Origin: a virus
Direction: 5' to 3' (one strand)
DNA length: 27,196 nt
Virus record (IMG/VR): IMGVR_UViG_3300033145_001000
Coordinates: 1 to 27,196 of that record
The notes beneath the pieces were generated by a model. That model searched no databases, was not told the DNA's origin, and worked only from the letters and a program-made list of their open reading frames with translations. The position numbers and the translations under genes are program-made. Below are positions 8,867-17,522 of this stretch, piece after piece (positions within the stretch are counted from its first letter, which is position 1; each line of letters opens with the position of its first letter).

Positions 8867-9595
8867 CTAATATTGATATGCTACCATTATGTTGGCAACA
8901 CTAGAATAAGTCCCGTTAAGAGTTATAACTTGTCCAGCAATGCTCCATCCGTCAGTTGCACTCTTGGGGATTATTTCCCCAGTAGCTATATCACAAACAA
9001 AATACGATTGAGTTCCATCAGAGTCCATACCAGCAGGCAACATTTCAACGCCGTTATAAACTACTGGAACTTCAGCTGTATCTGCAGCTGTTCCCGTTGT
9101 TACAGCCAACGTCTCTATGAGGGCTTTGTTTGGTAATCTGATTTTATCGGAGGCTGCTAATGCGTAAGAGATTGTTTTAATCCCTTTAATAGCCTGTGTT
9201 TCTCCATCTGACGTGATGTTGACTTCTGGAAGCCAAAGTGCCGCATATCCTAAATCTGTCTTAATATCTCTCTCGACCAAAAGAATATATAACGGTTCAT
9301 TTATAGCCCTAGTGAGAGAGAACCCATCGAATGTATCCCCAACAGCATTTCCCATTGCTACTGTTTGAAAATCGTTGTTATCTGATGCAATAACATCGAA
9401 CTTACCAGTTACTGGAGTTTCATTCATCTCTGTATAAGACAAAATCGAGTTTACAGAGCCAAAGGCATTAGTATAATTCGCCGATGCTCCAGCAGTTGCA
9501 TCTACTGCCTGTGCTACTTTAATTTGCTTAACTTGTTTTGTATTGGCAACATACACTGCTGTATATTGACCAGTTGTTGCTTTAATTAATCCCAT
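8867..9595 (-). CDS. Major tail (tube) protein
   Basis: A 242-residue, beta-rich, Ala/Thr/Val-rich protein with AGGAGG before its ATG, a strong site fitting a highly expressed virion protein. It sits between the tail terminator-like gene and the chaperones, the usual position for the tube subunit. The central motif TPVTGKFDVIASDNNDFQTV and the absence of any sheath gene point to a siphovirus tube. The C-terminal ~60 residues may be a surface-exposed Ig-like addition. No other gene in the window competes for this role. Confidence 0.75.
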   Translation of the reverse strand: MGLIKATTGQYTAVYVANTKQVKQIKVAQAVDATAGASANYTNAFGSVNSILSYTEMNETPVTGKFDVIASDNNDFQTVAMGNAVGDTFDGFSLTRAINEPLYILLVERDIKTDLGYAALWLPEVNITSDGETQAIKGIKTISYALAASDKIRLPNKALIETLAVTTGTAADTAEVPVVYNGVEMLPAGMDSDGTQSYFVCDIATGEIIPKSATDGWSIAGQVITLNGTYSSVANIMVAYQY

Positions 9596-9596
9596 T

Positions 9597-9995
9597 TTAT
9601 AACCTCCTATATGTTATAATTATGTCATCCATAAATGTTGTTCCAAAGGGAGTATTGAATTGTATATCTCTGGGCATGGATATAGTACATTCAACATCCT
9701 TTACTGCTAAGCCACTAGAAAAATCATAAACAACAAATGGTGTTTCTAGTGGCTCTTTAAATGAAAGATACCTCTCTAATATATCTGCCATTTGCTCATG
9801 GTTTCCAGCCACAATGTGTAATAAAAACTGCATAATGTCTACCTTATAATTGTTATCCATTGCAATTTTATTTTTTGTATATTTGTCTAAAGAAATAACA
9901 GACACAAATTCCGATTTCTCTGGTTGAGAAACAAGAACATCTATATCATTTTCTTTAAACAGTTTTTTGAGGCTCTGTTCTATATTTTTTATCAT
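9597..9995 (-). CDS. Probable tail terminator / head-tail joining protein
   Basis: A 132-residue protein whose ATG overlaps the upstream stop (ATGA). It lies immediately before the tube gene, where the tail terminator is generally found. Mixed alpha/beta with an N-terminal helix (IEQSLKKLFKENDIDVLV) followed by strands; size matches terminators (about 120-160). The assignment is by order and size. Confidence 0.6.
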   Translation of the reverse strand: MIKNIEQSLKKLFKENDIDVLVSQPEKSEFVSVISLDKYTKNKIAMDNNYKVDIMQFLLHIVAGNHEQMADILERYLSFKEPLETPFVVYDFSSGLAVKDVECTISMPRDIQFNTPFGTTFMDDIIITYRRL

Positions 9996-10690
9996 TTACC
10001 AGTCATCTCCCTCAATGCCTTGCTAATTTGCTGCTTCAATAGTTCTCCACCAAAAACATAAGCCTTGAAATTCATTAGCAAACGGTTTATATTATAGGGC
10101 TTAGTTGATTTACCCCAGCTTCCACGACTTGAACCAAAATGAGAAAAGTATCCCCATCCAGTTGATTCAACGTTCTCTGCATATTTTAACGACATAGATG
10201 TATATGGGGGTATTTTATAAAGCAGCATTAGATAGCTCCCAGATATTCCAGTCCTCTGTCTCTTAATAAAGAAACTTGCCCTACTCGTAGCCATACCAGT
10301 TGATACAGCCTCTTTTCTTTGTGCTGAAGATGCTCTTCTCCCTTGATTTAGCATCTCTCCATAGGGTTGTATGGTACTTAAATCCATAGTCCCCGTTAGA
10401 GCTTTTATCTTGGGGTTCATAAATAACCCCCCAAATTTCTCTGCCAAATAACCACCTGTATATACTGGATAATCACCATCAACACTGCCGTTTACGTCTC
10501 TTAGGAAGGCAAACATTCTGACTGCAACTGTGGACATTATTGTTTCTCCGTACTCACTAAACAGCCTGTCTATCAACTCATCTGATTTTCTTTTAGCTAT
10601 TTCATTTGTTATCTTAAGCAGTTGTCTATTATAGTATCCACCCTCTCTGGTTTCAAGAGTGAATTCTACATTAAAGAGCCCCCGTCCCAT
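9992..10690 (-). CDS. Probable neck / tail completion protein (gp10-like position)
   Basis: A 232-residue basic protein. The ATG overlaps the previous stop as TAATG. It is rich in Gly, Arg, Tyr and Ser in the second half (GISGSYLMLLYKIPPYTS, WGYFSHFGSSRGSWG), with an N-terminal helical region. Genes in this position usually encode HK97 gp10-like neck or tail completion proteins. Sequence alone does not identify it, so only the positional role is offered. Confidence 0.55.
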   Translation of the reverse strand: MGRGLFNVEFTLETREGGYYNRQLLKITNEIAKRKSDELIDRLFSEYGETIMSTVAVRMFAFLRDVNGSVDGDYPVYTGGYLAEKFGGLFMNPKIKALTGTMDLSTIQPYGEMLNQGRRASSAQRKEAVSTGMATSRASFFIKRQRTGISGSYLMLLYKIPPYTSMSLKYAENVESTGWGYFSHFGSSRGSWGKSTKPYNINRLLMNFKAYVFGGELLKQQISKALREMTGK

Positions 10691-11307
10691 TACTTACCAG
10701 AAAACGTAAACCAATAATTAGCTTGCTCCCTAAGTCCTTGAGCTACTGCTGGATATTCTCCCCAATTGCTGAATGACATAAACTCTTTTCTAATCATCTG
10801 TGGATTGCTTGCTTTTAATAAAAGCAGTGTTCCTACTGTGTTATACAGGTCTACTGCAATTCCACTAATAATTGGATTGATGGCTGTCATTGTAAACTGC
10901 ATTGTAGTTTCATCAAAAGATACAGTAGATACAATTCCATTATCGTCCTTGATTGTATATCTTACAGGATATTTAGGAATTTCAAAGACATACTTATCTG
11001 TATCCACCTGCTTAAGGCGTTCTTCTATAGATATATATGATGTCATTTGGTTAATAGTTTCATCCGTAAACCAAACACTCCTATATTCTGTTGATAGTGT
11101 TCCAGATTGTGCTGAAGCGAATATAGCCACTCCACTTTCGTTTTTATATGTGGGTGTGATTGTCACAGCATTGACTTTCATTACTGGAGTATCAAACAAA
11201 GGGTAATGAGGAAAAATATAGTAAGTGTCATTTTTCAGGGTTATCCCCGTTTCTTCATGGTAGGTGGGGTTATCGCCTATCATTTTTCTTATTATATCAA
11301 CTACCAT
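10690..11307 (-). CDS. Unidentified head-tail joining protein
   Basis: A 205-residue protein overlapping both neighbours by a few bases. Pattern: N-terminal helix, a beta-rich middle with FEIPKYPVRYTIKDDNG, and a C-terminal region around MSFSNWGEYPAVAQGLREQAN. No recognised domain. Its place between the connector-like gene and the neck-like gene suggests a head-closure or connector-associated part. Confidence 0.55.
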   Translation of the reverse strand: MVVDIIRKMIGDNPTYHEETGITLKNDTYYIFPHYPLFDTPVMKVNAVTITPTYKNESGVAIFASAQSGTLSTEYRSVWFTDETINQMTSYISIEERLKQVDTDKYVFEIPKYPVRYTIKDDNGIVSTVSFDETTMQFTMTAINPIISGIAVDLYNTVGTLLLLKASNPQMIRKEFMSFSNWGEYPAVAQGLREQANYWFTFSGK

Positions 11308-11660
11308 TTTCTCTCATCCTCAGTTTGGTCTAAATTTATATAGGCAATATATCTTCTATCCTTAATCATTGCTATTCCTTCTTTGTATCTTTTATCAAAT
11401 ACGTTGTCTGGACGAACATCTGCAGGGTGGTCTCTTGCAACTAATATTGCAGCCACCCCAGCAGAGTTTATTGAAGACAATAGGCTTTTAAGAGTTGCAT
11501 TGGTTACTGGATATGTATATCCATGCAAAATCAATACACCATCTATCGAAGCAGTTACCTGTTCTGCAATACGGGTTAGAATATCTCGACTTGGTTTAAG
11601 GTGCTTCTCAAAATACTGAGAATTAAGTAATGCCTCTATGTCCTCAACTGTACAATACAT
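11301..11660 (-). CDS. Head-tail connector (gp6/DUF1320-like)
   Basis: A 119-residue protein starting MYCTVEDIEALL, the usual start of head-tail adaptors of the Mu gp36/DUF1320 or gp6 type: a short strand, then DIxxLL helix and a helical bundle (SRDILTRIAEQVTASIDGVL; INSAGVAAILVARDH). Size and place directly after the capsid gene agree. The ATG is just after the capsid stop (TAGTATG) with no ribosome site, so it probably depends on termination-reinitiation. Confidence 0.7.
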   Translation of the reverse strand: MYCTVEDIEALLNSQYFEKHLKPSRDILTRIAEQVTASIDGVLILHGYTYPVTNATLKSLLSSINSAGVAAILVARDHPADVRPDNVFDKRYKEGIAMIKDRRYIAYINLDQTEDERKW

Positions 11661-11661
11661 A

Positions 11662-12585
11662 CTATGTCAGTGTATTGTATAAGAGATATGCAGCATCATG
11701 CTTAATAAAGTTGATGCCCTTGCATTCCCTTGCTATAATCGTTTGCGTTAGATGTTCGCTGTCCATAGGAAGTCTCTGAATAATTGAATCTTCAAGTCTT
11801 GCCTCTACAAATGAAGGATATGTTCCTGCTCCAAGTTTGTCAATGTGTGCAATAATTACATCCTCACCCCAAAGATTTGAGATGACAGGAGATTTTTTTG
11901 CACGTGCAAATGTTGAAACAGAAGGAATAATGACGTTTTCAAATTCAAAGAAATCCTTAAAGAAACTTGCATCAATAAATTCTCTTCCTGTATATACGTT
12001 TTTAAGTTCTGGAGCAAATTTCATTCGCAGATAAACGTGTCTTGGAAGAATAAGGGTATTTGCTCTCAACCCTTTGTCTTCAAGAGCCACTACGCCTGTA
12101 TGAATATCATCTATGATTGTTGTATTGGTAGCCGCATCCCACTTAACTGTGGGCGTTGCTTTGTTTCCAGCTCCGTAAAGTGACTGATTTGTTGCAAGCG
12201 AGTGAAACTCTTTTTCTCTTGCAAGCAAAATCATTCTTTTGAGCCCTTCAAGAGTGTCCCCTTCAGTTGCAGCCTGAATTTCAGGTGCTACTTTAAGTTG
12301 AATCTCTTTTGGTGATATTTTGTCTTTAATTGCAAACCAAGTTGCAGTTAAATTTGTGGTAGACCCCATCTTTTTGTAGAATGTCTGTACATCTGCTCCA
12401 GATACCCATCTTCCATCAAGCTCAAAAATTGGACTTGAAAGGTCGGGGATTACCGTACTGAGTGTTTCTACTGGGGTTACGGGTATAACCCCACTCCCAA
12501 CTACTGTATCTTCGGCGATTGGAGTTGACGTATAAACGTTCTCTAATAGTCTATCTCTGTCTGGAATTGCATTATAATCTATCAT
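11662..12585 (-). CDS. Major capsid protein
   Basis: A 307-residue protein with AAGGAGG before the ATG. Features fit an HK97-fold capsid of the Mu T/phage E type: a long helix with EGLKRMILLAREKEFHSLA, the strand-loop ANTLILPRHVYLRMKF, and C-terminal strands with ECKGINFIKHDAAYLLYNTL. It follows the protease/scaffold and decoration genes, the standard order, and is the right length for a mature capsid with little N-terminal delta domain, in keeping with a separate scaffold. Confidence 0.85.
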   Translation of the reverse strand: MIDYNAIPDRDRLLENVYTSTPIAEDTVVGSGVIPVTPVETLSTVIPDLSSPIFELDGRWVSGADVQTFYKKMGSTTNLTATWFAIKDKISPKEIQLKVAPEIQAATEGDTLEGLKRMILLAREKEFHSLATNQSLYGAGNKATPTVKWDAATNTTIIDDIHTGVVALEDKGLRANTLILPRHVYLRMKFAPELKNVYTGREFIDASFFKDFFEFENVIIPSVSTFARAKKSPVISNLWGEDVIIAHIDKLGAGTYPSFVEARLEDSIIQRLPMDSEHLTQTIIARECKGINFIKHDAAYLLYNTLT

Positions 12586-12596
12586 CTATATCCTCC

Positions 12597-13289
12597 TTAT
12601 TTAGTGTATTCAATGGTAACTAAAACTTTTCCACCTGCTGTTGTTTTTGCAGAGGTAAGTTTATAGTAACCGTCAGCAGCAACTGTGTTGTTAGTTGTTG
12701 GCGATACAGAATATTCTGTATTAAGAGCATCAGATGCTGTAGCAGTAATAACTCCAGTTGCAGAGTCGCCAGTTGCATTTGCCCCAGTAATAGTTCCATC
12801 ATCTGTGCCAGCAATGGCTTTTGTAACAATGCCACGAATTTTAGTAATTGTTACAGCAAATGGGAAATATATTTTGGTTGCTGTTTGTTCATCTGTTTCA
12901 AAACTCATTGGAACTGTTATAACATCTTTTCCAACAGCAGCACTCCAATCAATCCTGCTATCATAAACCATCATTCTAATTTCGTCACCTGCAGCAGCAG
13001 CTGCTTCAAGTGCTATTAGCCTATAGTCCTCTCCTGCGCTTGCTGGTGTAACATCTCCAGCAGTTGTCACAATAAGTCCGTCTCCTGCTGATATAACTCC
13101 TGCGGCATAGCCACGAAGCAATATCCCAGTCATTTCGACGGGCAATAGTTCGTCGGCATCTGCACCCTGAAGTGCCACACCAACAATTTTGTCTGTTGCG
13201 GCAGTTGCAATCTCTACTGTAAAATCACCTGTGAGTTTAACTACTGCTCCCTGAGTGACAGCTGCCCCAGCTTTGAATGTATATCTCAT
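12597..13289 (-). CDS. Capsid decoration/stabilisation protein (DUF2190-like N-terminus)
   Basis: A 230-residue protein. The first ~110 residues have the pattern of DUF2190-type capsid cement proteins (GAAVTQGAVVKLTGDFTVEIA, KIVGVALQGADADE, AGVISAGDGLIVTTAGDVTPA). The second half (about 115-230), with FPFAVTITKIRGIVTKAIAGT, is another beta domain resembling a head fibre or jelly-roll decoration. Thus it may be a fusion of a cement domain with a surface-exposed domain. AAGGAGG eight bases from the ATG. Lies between scaffold and capsid genes, as lambda gpD does. Confidence 0.75.
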   Translation of the reverse strand: MRYTFKAGAAVTQGAVVKLTGDFTVEIATAATDKIVGVALQGADADELLPVEMTGILLRGYAAGVISAGDGLIVTTAGDVTPASAGEDYRLIALEAAAAAGDEIRMMVYDSRIDWSAAVGKDVITVPMSFETDEQTATKIYFPFAVTITKIRGIVTKAIAGTDDGTITGANATGDSATGVITATASDALNTEYSVSPTTNNTVAADGYYKLTSAKTTAGGKVLVTIEYTK

Positions 13290-13727
13290 CTATTTTTCCT
13301 CCTTAGCCATTTTAATTCTGGCTTTTGCAAAAGAAATGTTATTATCTTTGGCAAATTTTCTGATTGCTTTAATGTCGTCCAACATGTTTTCCGCATCATC
13401 TTCTTTGGTATCTTCGCCAGATGTTCCCATTGGAACAATAACCCCCCTTGCATTTATAAACTCCTCAGCAAGTTCTTTATTGTCCAGATACATTTTTGTC
13501 AAAACATCTTTTTCTTTTGGAAGAATTTTGTGGTCAACGAACATTTTTTCGCTCCACTCATTTGCTTCCGTAAGTTTAAGGTTTTTCTCAAGTTTTTCTT
13601 TTTCTGCCTTCAATGTGGCAATCTCTGCATCTTTTTTTGCTATTTTATCATTCTGCTCTGCAAGAGTTTTAGCTTGAGAATTAACCTTCTCTGTCAACTC
13701 TACGACTTCCTTAATTTTGTCGTCCAT
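13290..13727 (-). CDS. Nested in-frame scaffold protein (internal start in protease gene)
   Basis: Inside the protease gene, codon 257 is an ATG preceded at ideal spacing by AAAGGAGGA, the strongest internal ribosome site of the late operon. Translation here gives 145 residues starting MDDKIKEVVELTEK, with a long coiled coil (to about residue 75) and a helical C-terminus. This mirrors lambda C/Nu3 and Mu I/Z, where the scaffold is made in excess from an internal start. The scaffold role is inferred from this arrangement and coiled-coil content. Confidence 0.8.
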   Translation of the reverse strand: MDDKIKEVVELTEKVNSQAKTLAEQNDKIAKKDAEIATLKAEKEKLEKNLKLTEANEWSEKMFVDHKILPKEKDVLTKMYLDNKELAEEFINARGVIVPMGTSGEDTKEDDAENMLDDIKAIRKFAKDNNISFAKARIKMAKEEK

Positions 13728-14495
13728 ACTTCCTCCTTTAAATGCTGTTTTTTTCATCTCTTCTGGGAGATGTTTTTTAATTCTATTTTCTATTGCTGTT
13801 TGTTCGGACTTGTTATAAAAAGACCTGTTCTTTTCTTTACTAAAATATTTATATGCAGCTATTGCCCTGTCCTTTGGTACACAGGGATACATATAATTAA
13901 CTGGGTCTGCAAAATCGCCCTCTGGACAATCTTCATATTCTTTGGGGATTGTTAAATGTCCGTCTTCTCTGACATGTATATGATATTTTTTAGACCTTGC
14001 TTTTGCCTTTTTCTGCAGGTCTTCTTTTACACTGTCAGACAAAGCTATTTTTTCTTGCCCCTCGATATATGGTCGATTGGTAATTGCAAATGCTAAGAGC
14101 GTTGCTCCCAAGCTCTCACCATTCCTCTTACTGGGATAATCCTCGCTAAATTCTACACTAACATATCCGAACTCATCGTTTTGTATATACTCCTTTGCTC
14201 TATCAGTCCACTTTGGAACTGCATACAAACTCTCATTTTCAACAAATAAATCTTCAACCCACCCTGCTGCTAGCGATAATTCTGGGTTTGTTTCCATTGA
14301 CCCATGATTATAGTCTATAACAAGTTTGGTTGGAGGTTCAGGATGCAATCCATTTTTAAAATTGCTTACCATATTTTCCAACATTTCTTTGGTAATTTCT
14401 AGTCCTTCGCCATACCAATCCCATGTTCCTACCCTAATAAGCTCTACGGGCTTTCCAAATTCTTCATCTCTGTATAATTCGCTTAAATATTTCAT
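13290..14495 (-). CDS. Prohead protease fused to scaffold (Mu I protein-like)
   Basis: A 401-residue protein with three parts. Residues 1-155 resemble the Mu I protease family: LVIDYNHGS (H64), AAGWVEDL, and YVSVEFS (S113) are candidate active residues. Residues about 170-250 have the FADPVNYMYPC...AIAAYKYFSK pattern of a DUF6582-type linker domain often joined to phage proteases. Residues 257-401 are a Lys/Glu-rich coiled coil typical of scaffolds. The start overlaps the portal stop by four bases. A strong internal ribosome site allows separate scaffold synthesis. Known role: cleaves itself, scaffold and capsid during prohead maturation. Confidence 0.8.
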   Translation of the reverse strand: MKYLSELYRDEEFGKPVELIRVGTWDWYGEGLEITKEMLENMVSNFKNGLHPEPPTKLVIDYNHGSMETNPELSLAAGWVEDLFVENESLYAVPKWTDRAKEYIQNDEFGYVSVEFSEDYPSKRNGESLGATLLAFAITNRPYIEGQEKIALSDSVKEDLQKKAKARSKKYHIHVREDGHLTIPKEYEDCPEGDFADPVNYMYPCVPKDRAIAAYKYFSKEKNRSFYNKSEQTAIENRIKKHLPEEMKKTAFKGGSMDDKIKEVVELTEKVNSQAKTLAEQNDKIAKKDAEIATLKAEKEKLEKNLKLTEANEWSEKMFVDHKILPKEKDVLTKMYLDNKELAEEFINARGVIVPMGTSGEDTKEDDAENMLDDIKAIRKFAKDNNISFAKARIKMAKEEK

Positions 14496-15691
14496 TCTTT
14501 TTCACCCTCTTGTGTATTATCTTCGCCAGTATTATTCTCACTGGGTTTTTCTTCAGGTTTTTCCTTATCATCTTTTTCAACATCCTTATCTACCTCAACT
14601 GGAATTTCAAAAGCATTCAGCAGATACTCTCTCAGGTCAACTCCCTGCAGTTCATCTCTTAATGCAGCAATTGCATATGCTTTTTCAACAATATCTTTTG
14701 CAGATATCCCACTAGGAACAATGGTTGGATAAATTTCTGTTGTAAAATTTAAATTAACCATTTCCTTTATTAATTCATTCAGAGAACGTGACAAAGCATA
14801 GGATATTGCTGCTACTCTATTATAGAAAGGTGGGGCTAATGTGCCACCGACAGCCCTTGAACCACGATTTGATGTAGACAGGCTTAAAATTCCTGCCAAT
14901 TGCGAATTATTTATATCAGAATTAAGTTTATTAAGAAAGGGAGCTGGGTCTGCAACCTGTCCCTCTACTCCTTGAAACCTAATTTTAACCTCTCCTTTTT
15001 CTATTGCATAAGCAAATGGATTAGAATTTATGCCCTGTAGAAATGTCTTAATTCCTTTTTCGTCCTCTTCGCCTATTGTATCTGGAACTGAAGCTATAGG
15101 AATTCCCATTAAGTTCTTTTTTAAACCATCTGCTGCAGCCACTTCTACCTCTTCACTAAGGACAAAAGCCCTGTAAAGTGGTCTCAATATTGACTGTCCC
15201 TCTGGATTTAGGGTTTGTCTGTTGTTCGATATTATTAGAAGATTTTTATAATCAATTTTTACTGTTTCGTTAGTTGTTATTTGATTAGCACACAATACCT
15301 CTCCCTTTTTAGTATCATAGTCCCAACTGACTATAGTAAATGGCATTCTTGGATGAAGTTTTAAAAAATAGTGCCCCTCTTCCGCTAGCCACTCTTTCTC
15401 AAATGGCATATAACCATATTCTAAGAAATGCAATGCTGTATCTACAAAATCATAAAAATTTTCTCGAACAAAAAAATTCTGATGCACATAATCTACTACT
15501 TTTTGCTCTGCTCCATTAGGGTTTACCTTCCAAATTGCTGTCCTAATTGGGTCTTTAATGGCATTTAAAAGAGAATTTATTGTCGGAGAAGTATTAATCA
15601 TCCTAAATATAGTTACATATTTTGTTGTTCCAGACCATGTGGCATTGCTATCTACACTAGATAGCGTAGTTCCTCCTGCTATTTTACTCAC
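14492..15691 (-). CDS. Portal protein (Mu gp29/DUF935-like)
   Basis: About 399 residues. A TTG at 15694 is possible, but the GTG at 15691 has the better distance (5 bases) to AAGGAGG and is preferred. Features: long N-terminal region with LLNAIKDPIRTAIWKV, the conserved-looking FLEYGYMPFEKEW, HPRMPF, RPLYRAFVLSEEVEVAAADG, and a late LAGILSLSTSNRGSRAVGG segment, all like the Mu-type portal family. The C-terminal 35 residues are an acidic Glu/Asp/Lys tail. It forms the dodecameric DNA channel. No separate Mu F/SPP1 gp7 minor head gene follows it, which is unusual for this portal class. Confidence 0.85.
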   Translation of the reverse strand: MSKIAGGTTLSSVDSNATWSGTTKYVTIFRMINTSPTINSLLNAIKDPIRTAIWKVNPNGAEQKVVDYVHQNFFVRENFYDFVDTALHFLEYGYMPFEKEWLAEEGHYFLKLHPRMPFTIVSWDYDTKKGEVLCANQITTNETVKIDYKNLLIISNNRQTLNPEGQSILRPLYRAFVLSEEVEVAAADGLKKNLMGIPIASVPDTIGEEDEKGIKTFLQGINSNPFAYAIEKGEVKIRFQGVEGQVADPAPFLNKLNSDINNSQLAGILSLSTSNRGSRAVGGTLAPPFYNRVAAISYALSRSLNELIKEMVNLNFTTEIYPTIVPSGISAKDIVEKAYAIAALRDELQGVDLREYLLNAFEIPVEVDKDVEKDDKEKPEEKPSENNTGEDNTQEGEKE

Positions 15692-16944
15692 CAAATCCTC
15701 CTTTTTACTACGGTTGTTTGCCTGTTATTTGTTCGTGATGTAATTATTTTTGAGCTTAATGGCGTAGCAATTCCAGCAACAAGGTATCTTATTGCGTCAC
15801 AAGCATCATCATCATGTTTGTATATTTTGCCATCTTCATAATGGTATGATTTTTTTTCTTCCATAAATTTTGGAGCTGCGTCTATTCCAATTTTCAAAGT
15901 TCCATTATTAAATCTATCTATTACTAATCCTATTCCATATTCTGGCTCATGGTTTGCCATATAAACTCTTAGCTTGTCATTAATGAATTGTTGTCTGACC
16001 TCTGGTCTGTCATGCGATATAAAAAACTTTGCTTTACCAAAATCTTTTACTATTTGCTGTCCAATCTTAGATAGTTGCGATGCTGTTTTTCTTGTTTTTA
16101 CTATTTCCTTACTTACAGTCCATATCCCATTGTAATATATTGCTACTTCGAAGACTGTTGGATGTGCAAATCCATAATCTACTCCCACTGCTACGTCTGT
16201 GTATATTTTTGGAATCGGAGCTAATATTTCTTCATCTTCTATTTTGTATATAGCTCCTTCAAATGAAACAAAATCAGCATAAATTTCCTGTCGTCTTTGC
16301 TTATCATTTTTAATAGAGTCAAGTATTCTGTTTACTTCTTCTACATTTCTAAAGGGATTATCAAACGTTATCCATTTTATTGCAAAATAGTTTCCATCTA
16401 ACGAAACATATTCTCCCTCATCAACGTTTTTCCCTTCTAAAGCTGGCTTTACCATTCTTTTGTAGAACCAGTTATATCCCTTTGGAGTTGTTGCTCCCCA
16501 AACATATCCACCAGCCTCTAGCCCTAATAGGATATTATCTAACGCTTTTGAGTTTTCAAGGAATGCCATTTCGTCAAAATATGCCCAATTTTTGTGTAAC
16601 CCCCTTAGCCTATCTCCCTTATACGCACTCCTTAAAATAATCGTGCTGCCGTTTGAGAATACTATTTTTTTCTTTGTAGTTCTTCTTTTGTTTATAAATG
16701 CTCTTGGTAAAAATTTTTCTACTACGGGAAGAAGGTCATCCTCAATCATATCGGCTGTTGGGCTTATAAAAATTCCATGATTTGGAACGGGTAGTTTTCC
16801 ACAACCATTTAGAGCCATCGCAAATCCTTCATTTACTCCAGCAATCGTTTTTCCTCCAGACCTCCCAGCAACCATAGTGCGGAAGTGGGCTGGAGAATTA
16901 TGAAATCGTCTCTGTTTTAGATGCGGTGTGTATCCGTTGTCCAT
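15688..16944 (-). CDS. terL: Terminase large subunit
   Basis: A 418-residue packaging motor. ATPase half: Walker A AGRSGGKT (26-33), Walker B WAYFDE (120-125, D124/E125), and coupling motif ATTPKG (151-156). Nuclease half: GVDYGFAHPT (D256), ISHDRPE (D312) and the C-terminal DDDACDAIRYL (D378-380, D383) give the RNase H-like acidic cluster. All key residues are intact. ATG with AGGAG upstream. It overlaps the small subunit frame by 47 bases, so its translation is probably coupled to that gene. Confidence 0.95.
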   Translation of the reverse strand: MDNGYTPHLKQRRFHNSPAHFRTMVAGRSGGKTIAGVNEGFAMALNGCGKLPVPNHGIFISPTADMIEDDLLPVVEKFLPRAFINKRRTTKKKIVFSNGSTIILRSAYKGDRLRGLHKNWAYFDEMAFLENSKALDNILLGLEAGGYVWGATTPKGYNWFYKRMVKPALEGKNVDEGEYVSLDGNYFAIKWITFDNPFRNVEEVNRILDSIKNDKQRRQEIYADFVSFEGAIYKIEDEEILAPIPKIYTDVAVGVDYGFAHPTVFEVAIYYNGIWTVSKEIVKTRKTASQLSKIGQQIVKDFGKAKFFISHDRPEVRQQFINDKLRVYMANHEPEYGIGLVIDRFNNGTLKIGIDAAPKFMEEKKSYHYEDGKIYKHDDDACDAIRYLVAGIATPLSSKIITSRTNNRQTTVVKRRIW

Positions 16945-17344
16945 CTTTCTCCTGCCAGCTTAATATTTGTTTTTCTTCTGACTTTATTTTTCCTTCTGGA
17001 ATATCATGGGGAAGAACTTTTAATAGTGCAGTTATATAATCTGCCTCTTTAGACAGGACTGCCATTTTAGCTCTATCTCCCTTGACTGTATCATATATAT
17101 TATGAAATTTTGTGAGAACATCTTGAGCCGCAAGAATTGCGGTATATTGTAAAATTTTAATTTCTTGAGGAGCTTTTTTAAATGCCTTTTCAATAAACTT
17201 TGTTATACTAACATGTGAAATTTTTATATTATATTTTTCCTCGATATACCTCATAGTTTCTCTTGAGGAGTGTTCTTTAAAGTACTCGCCTATATCGTTT
17301 TGCTGTTCTGGGTCGAGCACATCTAGTTTAGACGTCCTACCCAT
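16898..17344 (-). CDS. terS: Probable terminase small subunit
   Basis: A 148-residue protein immediately before the large terminase. The N-terminus (LDVLDPEQQNDIGEYFKEHSS...YNIKISHVSITKFIEKAF) has a helix-turn-helix-like pattern for DNA binding, followed by two long helices that could make the oligomeric ring, and a Lys/Glu/Ser-rich tail that could contact the motor. Position and architecture fit; the sequence family is not recognised. GGAG lies 5 bases upstream of the ATG. Confidence 0.75.
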   Translation of the reverse strand: MGRTSKLDVLDPEQQNDIGEYFKEHSSRETMRYIEEKYNIKISHVSITKFIEKAFKKAPQEIKILQYTAILAAQDVLTKFHNIYDTVKGDRAKMAVLSKEADYITALLKVLPHDIPEGKIKSEEKQILSWQEKDGQRIHTASKTETIS

Positions 17345-17522
17345 CTTGCTCCAGCTCGTCGGCGAAAATTTTTATTTCCGACGCTATCTCCTCAATCATT
17401 TTTGTATTGTCTCCAGACTCGTCTACGCAAAGAACCATCATATCTCTACACCTACTGAAAAGCATATCCAGAATTAAGTCTTTATGAACAGGCATATATA
17501 TCAACAAAGCAACTGTCATCAT
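17337..17522 (-). CDS. Small hypothetical protein upstream of terminase
   Basis: Up to 61 residues. The first ATG (17522) lies inside the previous gene; the ATG at 17495 (MPVHKDLILDML) overlaps the previous stop by only 14 bases and may be the real start, giving 52 residues. No clear ribosome site at either, so coupling is likely. Acidic, helical C-terminal half (MIEEIASEIKIFADELEQDG). No family recognised. Confidence 0.5.
   Translation of the reverse strand: MMTVALLIYMPVHKDLILDMLFSRCRDMMVLCVDESGDNTKMIEEIASEIKIFADELEQDG

Noticed and set aside
12620-12835. 71-codon minus-strand frame inside the decoration protein gene
   Set aside because: Leu/Gln-only composition of an off-frame reading of an Ala/Thr-rich gene.
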